A DNA stretch of 64,000 nt from contig NZ_JACKZC010000007.1 of the NCBI RefSeq assembly GCF_014212495.1, positions 186,001-250,000 of the forward strand, in the 5' to 3' direction. Shown one piece after another: positions 37,056 through 46,695 of the stretch. The translations under genes and the position numbers were made by a program. Every line of letters begins with the position of its first letter. Within the stretch, counting starts at the first letter, position 1. The stretch is from Pontibacter sp. Tf4 (GTDB lineage Bacteria > Bacteroidota > Bacteroidia > Cytophagales > Hymenobacteraceae). The notes below the pieces were generated by a model. It saw nothing but the letters and a program-made list of their open reading frames with translations. It was not told the origin of the DNA and searched no databases.

Positions 37056-37493
37056 TTGAAACAGCTTCTACTTCGTGGTTTACTTATACTGTTTGTTATG
37101 GTAAGCATTACCTCCTGCAGCAAAGATGAACCAACACCAGATTCTGAAAAACTTCTAACATCTCAGGCTTGGGTAAAGGGCAGTGTAAGTGCCGACACGA
37201 AAGACCCTGAATTGCTTGACAGGTTACAAGGAGTTTACCTCGTCCTGAATTACACGCAGATAACCTTCTACGAAAATGGCACTTACGAAAGCGCTGAAGG
37301 GAAAGGCACCTGGCAGCTTTCAGCAGATAATAAAAAGCTTTTGTTTGACCAGAATAGCTACCGAAAAAAAGAATGGTCGATTCGTGAGTTAAAGTCAGGC
37401 TCACTGAAAGTAAACCTTCTGGCGCACCTTATTGATACTGAAAACAATGTCACAGAGGTCACAATATTCCTTGACCTGATACCCAAAAAATGA
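37056..37493 (+). CDS. Lipocalin-like lipoprotein (145 aa)
   Basis: The start is judged to be TTG at 37056, giving MKQLLLRGLLILFVMVSITSC, a textbook lipoprotein signal with Cys21. The longer TTG start at 37023 lies in the -7 box. The mature part (LLTSQAWVKGSV, then ITFYENGTYESAEGKGTWQLSADNKKL) is the lipocalin-like small beta-barrel common in Bacteroidota. Related lipoproteins lie at 50457 and 51051. Ligand unknown. Confidence 0.75.
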   Translation: MKQLLLRGLLILFVMVSITSCSKDEPTPDSEKLLTSQAWVKGSVSADTKDPELLDRLQGVYLVLNYTQITFYENGTYESAEGKGTWQLSADNKKLLFDQNSYRKKEWSIRELKSGSLKVNLLAHLIDTENNVTEVTIFLDLIPKK

Positions 37494-37501
37494 GGCCAAA
37501 T

Positions 37502-37537
37502 AAAAAGGGGAGCAAATTTATATTCGCTCCCCTTTTT
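37502..37537. terminator. Bidirectional terminator between convergent genes
   Basis: A perfect 12-bp stem (37502-37513 with 37526-37537) has A5 on one side and T5 on the other and serves both the lipoprotein gene and the DUF3109 gene. Confidence 0.85.
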
Positions 37538-37555
37538 CATAGTCAGAAATGTTGC

Positions 37556-38131
37556 CTACACTTTCTCTTGCCCTTCTTCCATCAACTGTGTCAGCTCAGT
37601 ATACCAGGCTTCGCCATACTTACGGATAAGCGGCTCTTTCAGGAACTGGTAAACTTTTACGCCTAAGTCCTGTCCGAAATTGCAGGCTGCGGCGCAAATG
37701 CTCCAACGGTCATAGTTCAGTGCTTCGAAGTCATCATACTTCGTGATACGGATCGGGTACAGGTGGCAGGAAATTGGTTTTTTCCAGCTGATCTTGCCAT
37801 CATAGTACGCTTGTTCAATTGCACATTTCAGGATGCCTTTCTCGTCATACAATGCATAAGCACACTCGCGGTTTTCTATAGTTGGCGTGGAGTAGTCGCC
37901 TTCAAAATCGGTGATGTACAGTCCCTGCTCTTCCACGGCCAGCTTACCGGCACCGGTCATATAAGGCTTGATGTGCTCGTAGTTGTCGGCAAGTATTTTT
38001 AGCTCGTCTTCTTCCAGTGGGGCACCCAGGTCACCTTCTACGCAGCAGGCGCCTTTGCACTTCTCGAGGTTACAAACAAAGAAATTATCGCGGATATCGT
38101 CGCTGATAACGGTATTCTGAAGGACTATCAT
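37556..38131 (-). CDS. DUF3109 family cysteine-rich protein
   Basis: A 191-residue protein of the YkgJ-like/DUF3109 type, widespread in Bacteroidota. Cysteines in [31 protein letters not shown] and SICAAAC are suited to bind a metal or Fe-S cluster. I start at 38131 ([13 protein letters not shown]), the family N-terminus; an ATG at 38161 adds 10 residues. Molecular function unknown. Confidence 0.88.
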   Translation of the reverse strand: MIVLQNTVISDDIRDNFFVCNLEKCKGACCVEGDLGAPLEEDELKILADNYEHIKPYMTGAGKLAVEEQGLYITDFEGDYSTPTIENRECAYALYDEKGILKCAIEQAYYDGKISWKKPISCHLYPIRITKYDDFEALNYDRWSICAAACNFGQDLGVKVYQFLKEPLIRKYGEAWYTELTQLMEEGQEKV

Positions 38132-38234
38132 GATTCTACTATAAACGTGCTTTAGGTGCACTTAAGAGAGACAAAGGTAAAGAGAAAATAGTTTAGAAGG
38201 GTTCTATGTTATAATAGCTATAGTTGCATTTCCT

Positions 38235-38959
38235 GTCATGTCGAGCAAAGACGAGATATCTTATATGTCCTATAATTCCACTATCGTCATTTCGAACAAC
38301 GTGAAAACTCTATCTCAGCCTATAGTCTGTAAAGACCTAGCAGCGTGCGCAGCTCCTGCTAGCGTCTGGTGCTATAGTTGACGTTAGTTGCAATTTGGAC
38401 CAAGCCATTGTCCTATAGTTTCTACCAATCCTGGGAGCTCTAATAGCCTATCGTTTTATAGTTTCCTTGGCTCCCTCCCGGGCCGGGAGGCCCCGTCTTC
38501 GGGCATCGCGCTGCTGCCTTCCTGCTATCCTCGTACCTCGGATTGCCTGACGGCACCGCAACAAGTCAAAGGCGCTCAACCCAAAGACTGATATCAGTTC
38601 GATAGCTTATTGTTTGACTATAGTTGCAGTGCTTGCTCTTAGACAAAGCAGATCGGTTTTACTCGTGGCTATAGTTTCGCAGGGACAGGGAAACCTGTCC
38701 TGCTCGTGATCGATAACTATAGATCTATATTCCAAACTATAGTAACGGCAGATACTGTCCCCTTGAGGGGACTATAGGGGTGTTAAAGCAGCAACTATAG
38801 AACTATAGCTGTCAACACAGCAGTAAAATAAAATTCCCCTCCTTGGATAAGGAGGGGCAGGGGTGGTTGGACCAACCTTAACTATAGAACTATAGCTGTT
38901 CCAACTATAGTCAATCCAAATCCTGAAAATCCTTTAATTCTGTAAATCTTGATCCAGAC
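38235..38959 (+). repeat. Composite intergenic repeat, copy C
   Basis: The same ordered modules as copies A and B: GTCATGTCGA hairpins, the GC-rich double hairpin CCTCCCGGGCCGGGAGG plus CCCGTCTTCGGG (38474-38514), GGACAGG-GAAA-CCTGTCC (38683-38700, stem kept but loop changed), both the CCCCTTGAGGGG and CCCCTCCTT modules, and AATCCTG repeats. I count 14 CTATAG cores in this 0.73 kb. No gene in 38132-39006. Confidence 0.85.
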
Positions 38960-39006
38960 ATATCCCCCTCTCCTGTTCTTAGGCTAAGGTTAGAGAGAGG
39001 TAAACG

Positions 39007-40686
39007 CTACTGTTTCTTTGCCGGCGAACCTGCTGCCATCAGAATATTCTGCACGTTCTCGTGGGTAGTATAGTCGATGGCGGCTTTACCGGACTGGTCA
39101 CGGAGTTTTGGGTCGGCGCCAGCCTGGATCAGTGCCAGGATGATCTCGAAATTGGAGTTCAACTCACAGGCGAGGATAAGCGGCGTTTTGCCTTCATTGT
39201 TCTGAATGTTAGGATTTGCCCCGGAAGTGAGTAATTTTTCCAGTTCCATAATACCCAGATGCTGCCCGCTGGTAGATTCCAGTGCTGCGGTAAGTGCAGT
39301 ATTGCCTTTCTTATCTTTAACATTGAGGTCAGCTTTATACTTGATAAGGGTATCCAGCAATTGTACCTGCTCCTGCTCAAATAACTGCGAGTTACTGATG
39401 CGGGCACCAGCTACGGTATGGTGCAGCGCCGTGCGGCCATCGGCATCCTGGGCATTCACTTCAGCGCCTTTGCGTAGCAACATGCCCGCCATTACCGGCC
39501 GTACCTCGGGTTGGTAAATCACACCGTAGTCTTCCAGCAGAAGCGGAATATAGAGCGTGTTCATCAGCGGAGTGCGGCCGTGCAGTTCCTCCGCCTCGTA
39601 ATCATCCGGAATAGCCGTGGTATTTACATTGGCCTTGTTGTTAAGGGCGCGCTCCATCATGTCCGGGTTGCGGGTAATAGAAGCAATTACCAGTTTCTGG
39701 TCTGCGGTCTGGTTCATGTAACGTAGCTGCTCATAGGCGCTTACACTACCTTTCGAGATCGCCTGGCGGTATAGTTTGCGGGCTTCTTCCAGGTTTGGGG
39801 TACCTACTGTTCCTTCTTCGTACAGTAACCCTAAAGTATAAAGAGCTTCGCGGTCGCCGGCTTCTGCTCCTTTTTTCAGCCAGAAAAGTGCTTTTTCCTT
39901 ATTCGGCTCCACTCCTTCCCCATCCAGGTACAGGTTAGCCAGGTACGTATAAGCTACTACATCGCCTTTGTTGGCAGCGCGGTTCAGGTAATTAAAGGCA
40001 TAACCCAGGTCCTTCATTTCGCCATAACCGGTATAGTACATACTGCCCAGCATACGGTTGCTGAAAGGGTCGCCTTCCACCGCCTTGGTCCGGATTACGA
40101 CAGCCGCCTCACGCATTTTCTGAAGGAAGTTCTGCTTGTCTTCCTCGGTGCGCAGGATCATCAGCTCAGCCATCCCCAGGTGACCAAGCGGACTATTCTC
40201 CTGCAGGGCCAGCTCGTAATAATAACGGGCCGAATCGCTGTCGGCAGAAAAGTATTTTGTGCGGTTTTGTAGCTCTGCCAGGGTGTCAATCTGAACAGAA
40301 TCGTATTTCAGCTGGCGATACTGGTGCATACGCCCCAGGAAATACAGGGCATCGGCCTCGCCCTGTGCTGCGGCTTCTCTAAACTTAGCCTGCGCTTCCT
40401 GAAACTGCAACGATGTATAATAATTCATGGCTTCCTGCATCTGAGGTGTCTGCCATCTCAGTTTTGCAGGTGCTTTTTCGGCGGGTTTTGGTGCGGCCGG
40501 TGTGGCTGCAGCTTGTGTTGCCGGTTTAGCAGCAGGTGCAGTTTGCTTGGTAGCCGCTGGTTTGGCAGCAGGTTTCCGGGTAGTGGTTTTGGCAGGAGCT
40601 TTGGTTTTGCTATTGCCGGATTTGCTTTGTGCAGGGCTTAACTGAGCGCTAAAAACGAACAGTGCAAGCAACAGGAGCTTTTTCAT
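39007..40686 (-). CDS. Secreted Sel1-repeat plus ankyrin-repeat protein
   Basis: A 559-residue protein from the ATG at 40686, which gives a good signal peptide (MKKLLLLALFVFSAQLSPAQ). An Ala/Lys/Pro-rich low-complexity linker (about 21-80) follows, then Sel1/TPR repeats (GYGEMKDLGYAFNYLNRAANKG, GEGVEPNKEKALFWLKKGAEAG in shorter form), then ankyrin repeats to the C-terminus (DGRTALHHTVAGA, EGKTPLILACE). The earlier ATG at 40773 adds 29 residues and destroys the signal peptide. Both repeat types bind proteins; the partner is unknown. Confidence 0.85.
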   Translation of the reverse strand: MKKLLLLALFVFSAQLSPAQSKSGNSKTKAPAKTTTRKPAAKPAATKQTAPAAKPATQAAATPAAPKPAEKAPAKLRWQTPQMQEAMNYYTSLQFQEAQAKFREAAAQGEADALYFLGRMHQYRQLKYDSVQIDTLAELQNRTKYFSADSDSARYYYELALQENSPLGHLGMAELMILRTEEDKQNFLQKMREAAVVIRTKAVEGDPFSNRMLGSMYYTGYGEMKDLGYAFNYLNRAANKGDVVAYTYLANLYLDGEGVEPNKEKALFWLKKGAEAGDREALYTLGLLYEEGTVGTPNLEEARKLYRQAISKGSVSAYEQLRYMNQTADQKLVIASITRNPDMMERALNNKANVNTTAIPDDYEAEELHGRTPLMNTLYIPLLLEDYGVIYQPEVRPVMAGMLLRKGAEVNAQDADGRTALHHTVAGARISNSQLFEQEQVQLLDTLIKYKADLNVKDKKGNTALTAALESTSGQHLGIMELEKLLTSGANPNIQNNEGKTPLILACELNSNFEIILALIQAGADPKLRDQSGKAAIDYTTHENVQNILMAAGSPAKKQ

Positions 40687-40974
40687 GGGAGCGTTAAAGG
40701 TGCGGTATAGTTGGTATGTCATCAAAAAGATACTTCTAAATCTGGTAAGCGGCCAGGACACAAAAATAGCCATAACCTGCTTCTAATTCAAAAACGGAAA
40801 CTATAGGTATTGATTACCTGCAATTACCGGGCCTTTTTAAAGGGCCTGACATAAAACGCTTTTGCATCCTGTATTGTTCATCTAATGCCGCCAGCACCAA
40901 TTTGCAATGGCGGTTCAGAATACGGATTACTATTCGTAAATTGCAGGATATTTTTAGCACGCCTAAGAGAACAA

Positions 40975-43227
40975 ATGGATTATATTAGTTTATTGAACGA
41001 GTCGCAGCGCAAGGCAGTATTGCACATTGATGGCCCAGCCATGATTATTGCGGGTGCTGGCTCAGGCAAAACAAGAGTACTTACTTACCGGATCGCCCAC
41101 CTGATCAGTCAGGGTGTGGACCCGTTCAACATACTGGCCCTTACCTTTACCAACAAGGCGGCCAAAGAAATGCGCCACCGTATCGAGAAAGTGATCGGCA
41201 ACGAAGCCAAGAATATCTGGATGGGTACGTTTCACTCGGTTTTCTCGCGTATACTTCGCGCTGAAGCCGACAAAATTGGCTACCCGAAAAGCTTTACCAT
41301 TTACGATACCGATGACTCCAAAACGCTCATTCGCAATATTGTGAAGGAGATGAACCTGGACGACAAACTATACAAGCCCAATGTGGTGCTGGGCCGCATT
41401 TCATCAGCCAAAAACAAACTGATCTCGCACAAACAGTACAACGCCGACCCGGTGATACAAGCCGACGACGAAGCGGCCATGCGCCCCAAGATTGGCAAGA
41501 TATACGAGCAATATGCCAATCGCTGCTTTAAGGCTGGCGCCATGGACTTCGACGACCTGTTGTTCCAGACCAATGTGCTGTTCCGCGACCACCCGGATGC
41601 CCTGAACAAATACCAGAACATCTTTAAGTTTGTGATGGTGGATGAGTACCAGGATACCAACTACTCGCAGTACCTGATCACGCGTAAACTGGCAGCCCAG
41701 AACCGTAATATAGTTGTTGTGGGCGATGATGCACAGTCGATCTACGCGTTCCGTGGAGCCGATATTCAGAATATCCTGAACTTTGAGCGCGACTACCCGG
41801 AGCTGGAAGTATTTAAACTGGAGCAAAACTATAGATCAACCAAAAACATCGTAAACGCGGCCAACTCAGTTATTAAAAACAACTCGGCACAGCTGAAAAA
41901 GGATGTTTATACTGATAACGAGCAGGGCCCGCTGATTGAAGTAATAAAGGCCAACTCGGATAACGAAGAAGGCAAGCTGGTGGCTACAACCATTTTCGAA
42001 GAGAAAATGAACAACCACCTCTCCTACGACGATTTCGCCATCCTATACCGCACCAATGCGCAGTCAAGGGCCATGGAAGAAGCCCTGCGCCGAATGAATA
42101 TCAAGTACAAAATTGTTGGTGGCCTGTCGTTCTATCAGCGTAAGGAAATTAAGGACCTGATCGCGTACCTGCGCCTGACAGTTAACCCGAACGACGAGCA
42201 GGCATTGCGCCGTGTGATCAACTACCCGAAACGTGGTATTGGCGAAACGACGGAATCAAAACTGTTTGTAACCGCCGATGAAATTAACCACAGTGTTTGG
42301 GAAGTGGTGCAGAACGCCACCGAGTTTTTAGGTAACCGTGTGGGTACCGCCATCGAGAACTTCTCGATGATGATCCGCGAGTTTGCCATTATGGCTGAGC
42401 AGAACGATGCGTTTGAAGTGGCCAAACACGTAGCCAAGCGCTCAGGCATCGTAGATGACCTGTACCAGGATAAGACCGTGGAAGGCCTGGCCCGCTACGA
42501 GAACATACAGGAATTGCTGAACGGTATTAAAGAGTATGTGGATGATCCGGAGAAGGATGATAAAAGCCTTTCGGCGTTCCTGCAGGACATTGCTCTTATT
42601 ACCGACGCCGATACCAAAGCAGATGATCAAGGCGAGCATGTTACCCTGATGACCATTCACTCGGCCAAGGGCCTGGAGTTTAAGAACGTGTTTATAGTTG
42701 GCATGGAAGAAAACCTTTTCCCAAGCCAGATGATGCTGAACTCACGTGCCGACCTGGAAGAAGAACGCCGCCTGTTTTATGTAGCTATTACGCGTGCCGA
42801 AAAGAAACTATACCTAACTTACGCCACCAGCCGCTACCAGTGGGGCAACCTGCGTGCCTGCGAAAAGAGCCGCTTCCTGGATGAGATTGACCCGAAGTAC
42901 CTGAATTTTAAGTATGGCGATAGCGGTAACACGGCAACCAATAGTGTGTTTGAGCGCGTACTACAGCGTAAGAGCAGCATCAGCAGTCTGGTGCAGCCGG
43001 CTCCGCGCAAACAAGCCGCAACCGCCTACACCGCCCCTGCCGACTTTACTCCAAGCGACACCAGCAACCTGGCCGCCGGCATGAAAGTAGAGCACCCTAA
43101 ATTCGGTTTCGGCGTAGTAACCCTTGTAGATACCCAGGGCAACAGCGTAAAAGCAACTATAAACTTTGACGAAGTAGGCGAAAAAACCCTGCTCCTGAGC
43201 TTTGCCAAACTACGAATACATGAATAA
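40975..43227 (+). CDS. UvrD/PcrA/Rep-type superfamily 1 DNA helicase
   Basis: 3'-5' ATP-dependent DNA helicase for repair, 750 residues from the ATG at 40975 (MDYISLLNESQRKAV); a start at 40885 adds 30 unrelated residues. Motifs: AGAGSGKT (26-33), VDEYQDTN, GDDAQSIYAFRGA, QNYRST, TIHSAKGLEF, VAITRAEK. The C-terminus (MKVEHPKFGFGVV..INFDEVGEKTLLLSFAKL) is the PcrA-type Tudor-like domain that binds RNA polymerase. Single gene. Confidence 0.95.
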   Translation: MDYISLLNESQRKAVLHIDGPAMIIAGAGSGKTRVLTYRIAHLISQGVDPFNILALTFTNKAAKEMRHRIEKVIGNEAKNIWMGTFHSVFSRILRAEADKIGYPKSFTIYDTDDSKTLIRNIVKEMNLDDKLYKPNVVLGRISSAKNKLISHKQYNADPVIQADDEAAMRPKIGKIYEQYANRCFKAGAMDFDDLLFQTNVLFRDHPDALNKYQNIFKFVMVDEYQDTNYSQYLITRKLAAQNRNIVVVGDDAQSIYAFRGADIQNILNFERDYPELEVFKLEQNYRSTKNIVNAANSVIKNNSAQLKKDVYTDNEQGPLIEVIKANSDNEEGKLVATTIFEEKMNNHLSYDDFAILYRTNAQSRAMEEALRRMNIKYKIVGGLSFYQRKEIKDLIAYLRLTVNPNDEQALRRVINYPKRGIGETTESKLFVTADEINHSVWEVVQNATEFLGNRVGTAIENFSMMIREFAIMAEQNDAFEVAKHVAKRSGIVDDLYQDKTVEGLARYENIQELLNGIKEYVDDPEKDDKSLSAFLQDIALITDADTKADDQGEHVTLMTIHSAKGLEFKNVFIVGMEENLFPSQMMLNSRADLEEERRLFYVAITRAEKKLYLTYATSRYQWGNLRACEKSRFLDEIDPKYLNFKYGDSGNTATNSVFERVLQRKSSISSLVQPAPRKQAATAYTAPADFTPSDTSNLAAGMKVEHPKFGFGVVTLVDTQGNSVKATINFDEVGEKTLLLSFAKLRIHE

Positions 43228-43392
43228 TTAGAAATTATGAATTAAAAATTAGAAATTGATGCCTTGAGTTTTGCATGCCCTATCTTTTATACTTGTCAGA
43301 ACTCATAACTTCTACTTCGAATTCCGTAATTCATAGGTGCACCTGGTGCATTATTTACCATTTCTAATTTCTAATTCATAATTTTGAATTTA
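43227..43392. repeat. AT-rich inverted-arm element between helicase gene and DUF4290 gene
   Basis: The left arm (43227-43259, ATTAGAAATT units) is complementary to the right arm (43358-43392, AATTTCTAAT units); the left arm begins on the last base of the helicase stop codon. Confidence 0.65.
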
Positions 43393-43403
43393 TATAAAAT
43401 CTA

Positions 43404-44075
43404 ATGGAAGCAAGTACCTCCTTTAAACAAGAACTGCTGTTGCGCGAATATGGCCGCAATGTGCAGGATCTTGTAAACCATATACTGACCATACAGGACA
43501 GAGCCGAACGTACGCGCCTGTCGCAGTTGCTGATAAACCTGATGGCCAAGCTAAACCCACAGCTACGCGACACACAGGATTACCAGCAGAAACTGTGGAA
43601 CCACCTGTTTGTGATGTCGGGCTCGCAGCTGGATGTGGATGCGCCTTACCCGCTGAGCGCGATGGAATACCTGAACGACAAGCCGCAGCGCATGACCTAC
43701 CCATTGGAGACGCCAAAGTACAAACACTATGGCCAGAACGTGGAACTGCTGATCCAACGCGCGACCGAGCTGGAAGATGAAAAAGAACGCGAAGCTGCCA
43801 TCATTTCCATCGGTAAACTGATGAAAACGCTGTACCGCTCTTATAACAAGGACAGCATAACCGACGATGTGATCCTGAACGACATCCGCCAGTTATCGAA
43901 AGGCAAACTGAACATGGACCTGGCTTACATTGAGAGCAACAACCTGTTCGAGTCGAATGTAGGTGGCGGCAGCAACCGTCAGGATAACCAGCAGCGCAAC
44001 CAGCAGCAAAACCGCGGCGGCGACAACCGCAACCGCAACAAAAATACCCGATCATCCAACCAACGAAATAAATAG
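43404..44075 (+). CDS. DUF4290 family protein
   Basis: A 223-residue protein of a Bacteroidota-restricted family, nearly always next to murA as here (3-bp gap). The N-terminal 175 residues are helical (REYGRNVQDLVNHIL, YGQNVELLIQRATEL); the C-terminal 40 are Asn/Gln/Arg-rich and probably disordered. Function unknown; co-translation with murA suggests a cell-wall or RNA-related role, which is inference. Confidence 0.9.
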   Translation: MEASTSFKQELLLREYGRNVQDLVNHILTIQDRAERTRLSQLLINLMAKLNPQLRDTQDYQQKLWNHLFVMSGSQLDVDAPYPLSAMEYLNDKPQRMTYPLETPKYKHYGQNVELLIQRATELEDEKEREAAIISIGKLMKTLYRSYNKDSITDDVILNDIRQLSKGKLNMDLAYIESNNLFESNVGGGSNRQDNQQRNQQQNRGGDNRNRNKNTRSSNQRNK

Positions 44076-44078
44076 TAC

Positions 44079-45383
44079 ATGGCTTCTTTCGAAGTAATAG
44101 GTGGTAATAAATTAAAAGGCGAGATCATTCCGCAGGGAGCTAAAAACGAAGCATTACAGATACTTTGTGCTGTGTTGCTTACACCTGAAACCGTTACCAT
44201 TTCCAATATCCCCGACATCCGGGACGTAAATAAACTCATTGAATTGCTGCAAGGCTTAGGTGTTACAGTAGAAAGACTTTCTGCGGATACCTATAGTTTT
44301 AAAGCGGATAACGTGGACCTGGATTACCTGGACACAGAAGCGTTTGTAGCGCAGGGCCGCGCCATCCGTGGTTCGGTGATGATCGTGGGTCCGATGCTGG
44401 CGCGTTTTGGTAAATCTAAAATGCCGAAGCCGGGTGGCGATAAAATTGGCCGCCGCCGACTGGACACACACTTTGAAGGCTTTGAAAAGCTGGGTGCCAA
44501 GTTTGCCTACAATGCTTCGGATAACTTCTTCAGCGTAACGGCTGATAAGCTGAAAGGTGCTTACATGCTCCTGGACGAAGCATCGGTAACAGGTACGGCT
44601 AACATTCTGATGGCTGCTGTGCTGGCCGAAGGTACGACCACCATTTACAATGCAGCCTGCGAGCCTTACGTGCAGCAGCTTTGCCGCATGCTGAACCGCA
44701 TGGGCGCTAAAATAAGTGGCATTGGCTCTAACCTGCTGGTTATTGAAGGTGTGGAGAGCTTAGGTGGCACGGAGCACCGCATGTTGCCGGATATGATCGA
44801 GATCGGTTCGTTTATTGGCCTTGCTGCTATGACGGGCTCTGAGATTACGATAAAAGACTGCCAGATTCCGGAGCTTGGTCTGATACCAGATACCTTTAAG
44901 CGTTTGGGTATTAAAATGGAATTCCGCGGCGATGATATCTACATTCCGGCACAGGACCATTACGAGATCGACACTTATATAGATGGCAGCATCCTGAACA
45001 TATCAGACCACACCTGGCCGGGCTTAACCCCCGACCTGCTAAGCGTGGCGCTGGTAGTGGCTACACAGGCAAAAGGTACGGCACTGATCCACCAGAAAAT
45101 GTTTGAGAGCCGCCTATTCTTCGTCGATAAACTGATCGACATGGGAGCGCAGATCATTTTGTGCGACCCGCACCGTGCTACGGTAATCGGTCATAACAAT
45201 AACATTCCGTTACGCGGCATCCGCATGACTTCCCCGGACATTCGCGCCGGTGTAGCTCTGTTAATTGCAGCCCTTTCCGCGGAAGGCACCAGCATTATCG
45301 ATAACGTTGAGCAGATCGACCGTGGCTACCAGAACATCGATGGCCGCTTGAATGCCATTGGCGCACAGATAAGAAGAATATAG
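44079..45383 (+). CDS. murA: UDP-GlcNAc 1-carboxyvinyltransferase MurA, Asp at the Cys115 position
   Basis: First committed step of peptidoglycan synthesis. The 434 residues match the EPSP-synthase-like fold, with GAKNEALQ near the N-terminus and GPMLARFGKSKMPKPGGDKIGRRR (in part: PGGDKIGRRR). In E. coli the loop reads PGGC with catalytic Cys115; here it is Asp121 (codon 44439-44441). The Cys-to-Asp change keeps activity in known enzymes but prevents covalent attack by fosfomycin. Follows the DUF4290 gene by 3 bp; terminator at 45410. Confidence 0.95.
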   Translation: MASFEVIGGNKLKGEIIPQGAKNEALQILCAVLLTPETVTISNIPDIRDVNKLIELLQGLGVTVERLSADTYSFKADNVDLDYLDTEAFVAQGRAIRGSVMIVGPMLARFGKSKMPKPGGDKIGRRRLDTHFEGFEKLGAKFAYNASDNFFSVTADKLKGAYMLLDEASVTGTANILMAAVLAEGTTTIYNAACEPYVQQLCRMLNRMGAKISGIGSNLLVIEGVESLGGTEHRMLPDMIEIGSFIGLAAMTGSEITIKDCQIPELGLIPDTFKRLGIKMEFRGDDIYIPAQDHYEIDTYIDGSILNISDHTWPGLTPDLLSVALVVATQAKGTALIHQKMFESRLFFVDKLIDMGAQIILCDPHRATVIGHNNNIPLRGIRMTSPDIRAGVALLIAALSAEGTSIIDNVEQIDRGYQNIDGRLNAIGAQIRRI

Positions 45384-45409
45384 ATCAACTATAAACTATA
45401 GTTTTAAGG

Positions 45410-45440
45410 AAGAGCACTCAGAAACGGGTGCTCTTTTTTT
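45410..45440 (+). terminator. Terminator of murA
   Basis: AAGAGCAC (45410-45417) pairs with GTGCTCTT (45428-45435) and is followed by T5. Confidence 0.85.
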
Positions 45441-45533
45441 GGCTATAGTTCAGCACTACCCATTTTCTAATTCATCCCATGTTATCAGAATTAAATCATA
45501 TATTTATAGCAATATCTGATATACCAACTTTTT

Positions 45534-46589
45534 ATGAAAAACAACTTACTACTTCTTGCCCTGTTTACCCTGTTCACAACTGCTGCCTTCGGCCAGATAC
45601 AATCTGCGCAGGGCAAGCTGCTACTTACAAACGGGCAGGAAGTGAGCGGCACCATCACACACTTTTATGATCAGCCCTCCGAAATTATATTGCTGGAGCC
45701 AGACAATACCAAACGCACCCTGCTGCCCGCCGAGGTTGCCGAAATACAACTTACCGACAGCAGACGCTTTGTACTACACGACCTGAATGCCCAACGTCTT
45801 GTGTTTCAATTGCTGATCTCTTCCGAAAAACTAAGCCTGCTGAAACGCGAAACCCCATCTCCTGTATTTTATATCGCAAAAGAGAAAGAACTACACCTGC
45901 TGGAAAACAATGAAGAGACCCTGCTGGTAAACGGCAAACGATATAAAAAGGAAGACCACCGTTATGTAGGCATCCTTACTGCCATGATGCAGGACAGAAT
46001 TGACCTGACGCAGAGAATACAGAGAACAAAACTAAAGGAACAGGACCTGACAGCACTTTTACTGGCATATACTAACGGAAATGTAAGCTATTATTACCAG
46101 TCTGATGAAAAACTGGAACGAAAACCCTATTGGGCTGCCTATGCCCAGTACAGCAACCTCTATCAGAAAGACATAACTACGGCCCGCTCCTATGCCTACC
46201 AGGCTGGTGCACAGTATTACTTTACAGCCGCCAGCCGCAACTCGCTCCGCTTTGGGCTGGAGTATGCAAACTATACCCATTGGAATAGGTTCAATACCAA
46301 AACCTTCGAGTTAAATTTAGCTTACCAGTATGATTTTGTAAAAACAAGCAAAATGAATGCGTACGTGATGGCTACCTTTTTTGGGATAGGCCATGCTGAA
46401 CTCTATGACCGGGAAACTAACGAAACATATTCCGATTTCGGGGCAGGTATCGCCGTGGTTCCGGGCATGGGTTTCGAATACAGAAGTAACCAGAACCTAT
46501 CGTTTTATGGCGAGATAAACAAGCTTTTTGACATCGATAGCCTGCCGAAGAACTATAGCCTGGGCATTAAATACGCGTTTTTGAAGTAA
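45534..46589 (+). CDS. Secreted protein with C-terminal beta-barrel-like region
   Basis: A 351-residue protein with a signal peptide (MKNNLLLLALFTLFTTAAFGQ). The N-terminal domain (GKLLLTNGQEVSGTITHF, then LEPDNTKRTLLPAEVAEIQL) and the C-terminal barrel-like half (alternating aromatic strands, ending YSLGIKYAFL) share the layout of the protein at 32896. Ending in a strand with a terminal hydrophobic residue is typical of outer-membrane barrels. Function unknown. Single gene after murA. Confidence 0.72.
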   Translation: MKNNLLLLALFTLFTTAAFGQIQSAQGKLLLTNGQEVSGTITHFYDQPSEIILLEPDNTKRTLLPAEVAEIQLTDSRRFVLHDLNAQRLVFQLLISSEKLSLLKRETPSPVFYIAKEKELHLLENNEETLLVNGKRYKKEDHRYVGILTAMMQDRIDLTQRIQRTKLKEQDLTALLLAYTNGNVSYYYQSDEKLERKPYWAAYAQYSNLYQKDITTARSYAYQAGAQYYFTAASRNSLRFGLEYANYTHWNRFNTKTFELNLAYQYDFVKTSKMNAYVMATFFGIGHAELYDRETNETYSDFGAGIAVVPGMGFEYRSNQNLSFYGEINKLFDIDSLPKNYSLGIKYAFLK

Positions 46590-46695
46590 GGCTGCTTAAT
46601 GAAGCTAAAAGGAACAGGCAGTAAACAATAGGTAGTATACCAACGGGTTACCTAAACCACAGGAAAGTATAAACAGAAAACCACGCTCCCTGCCT

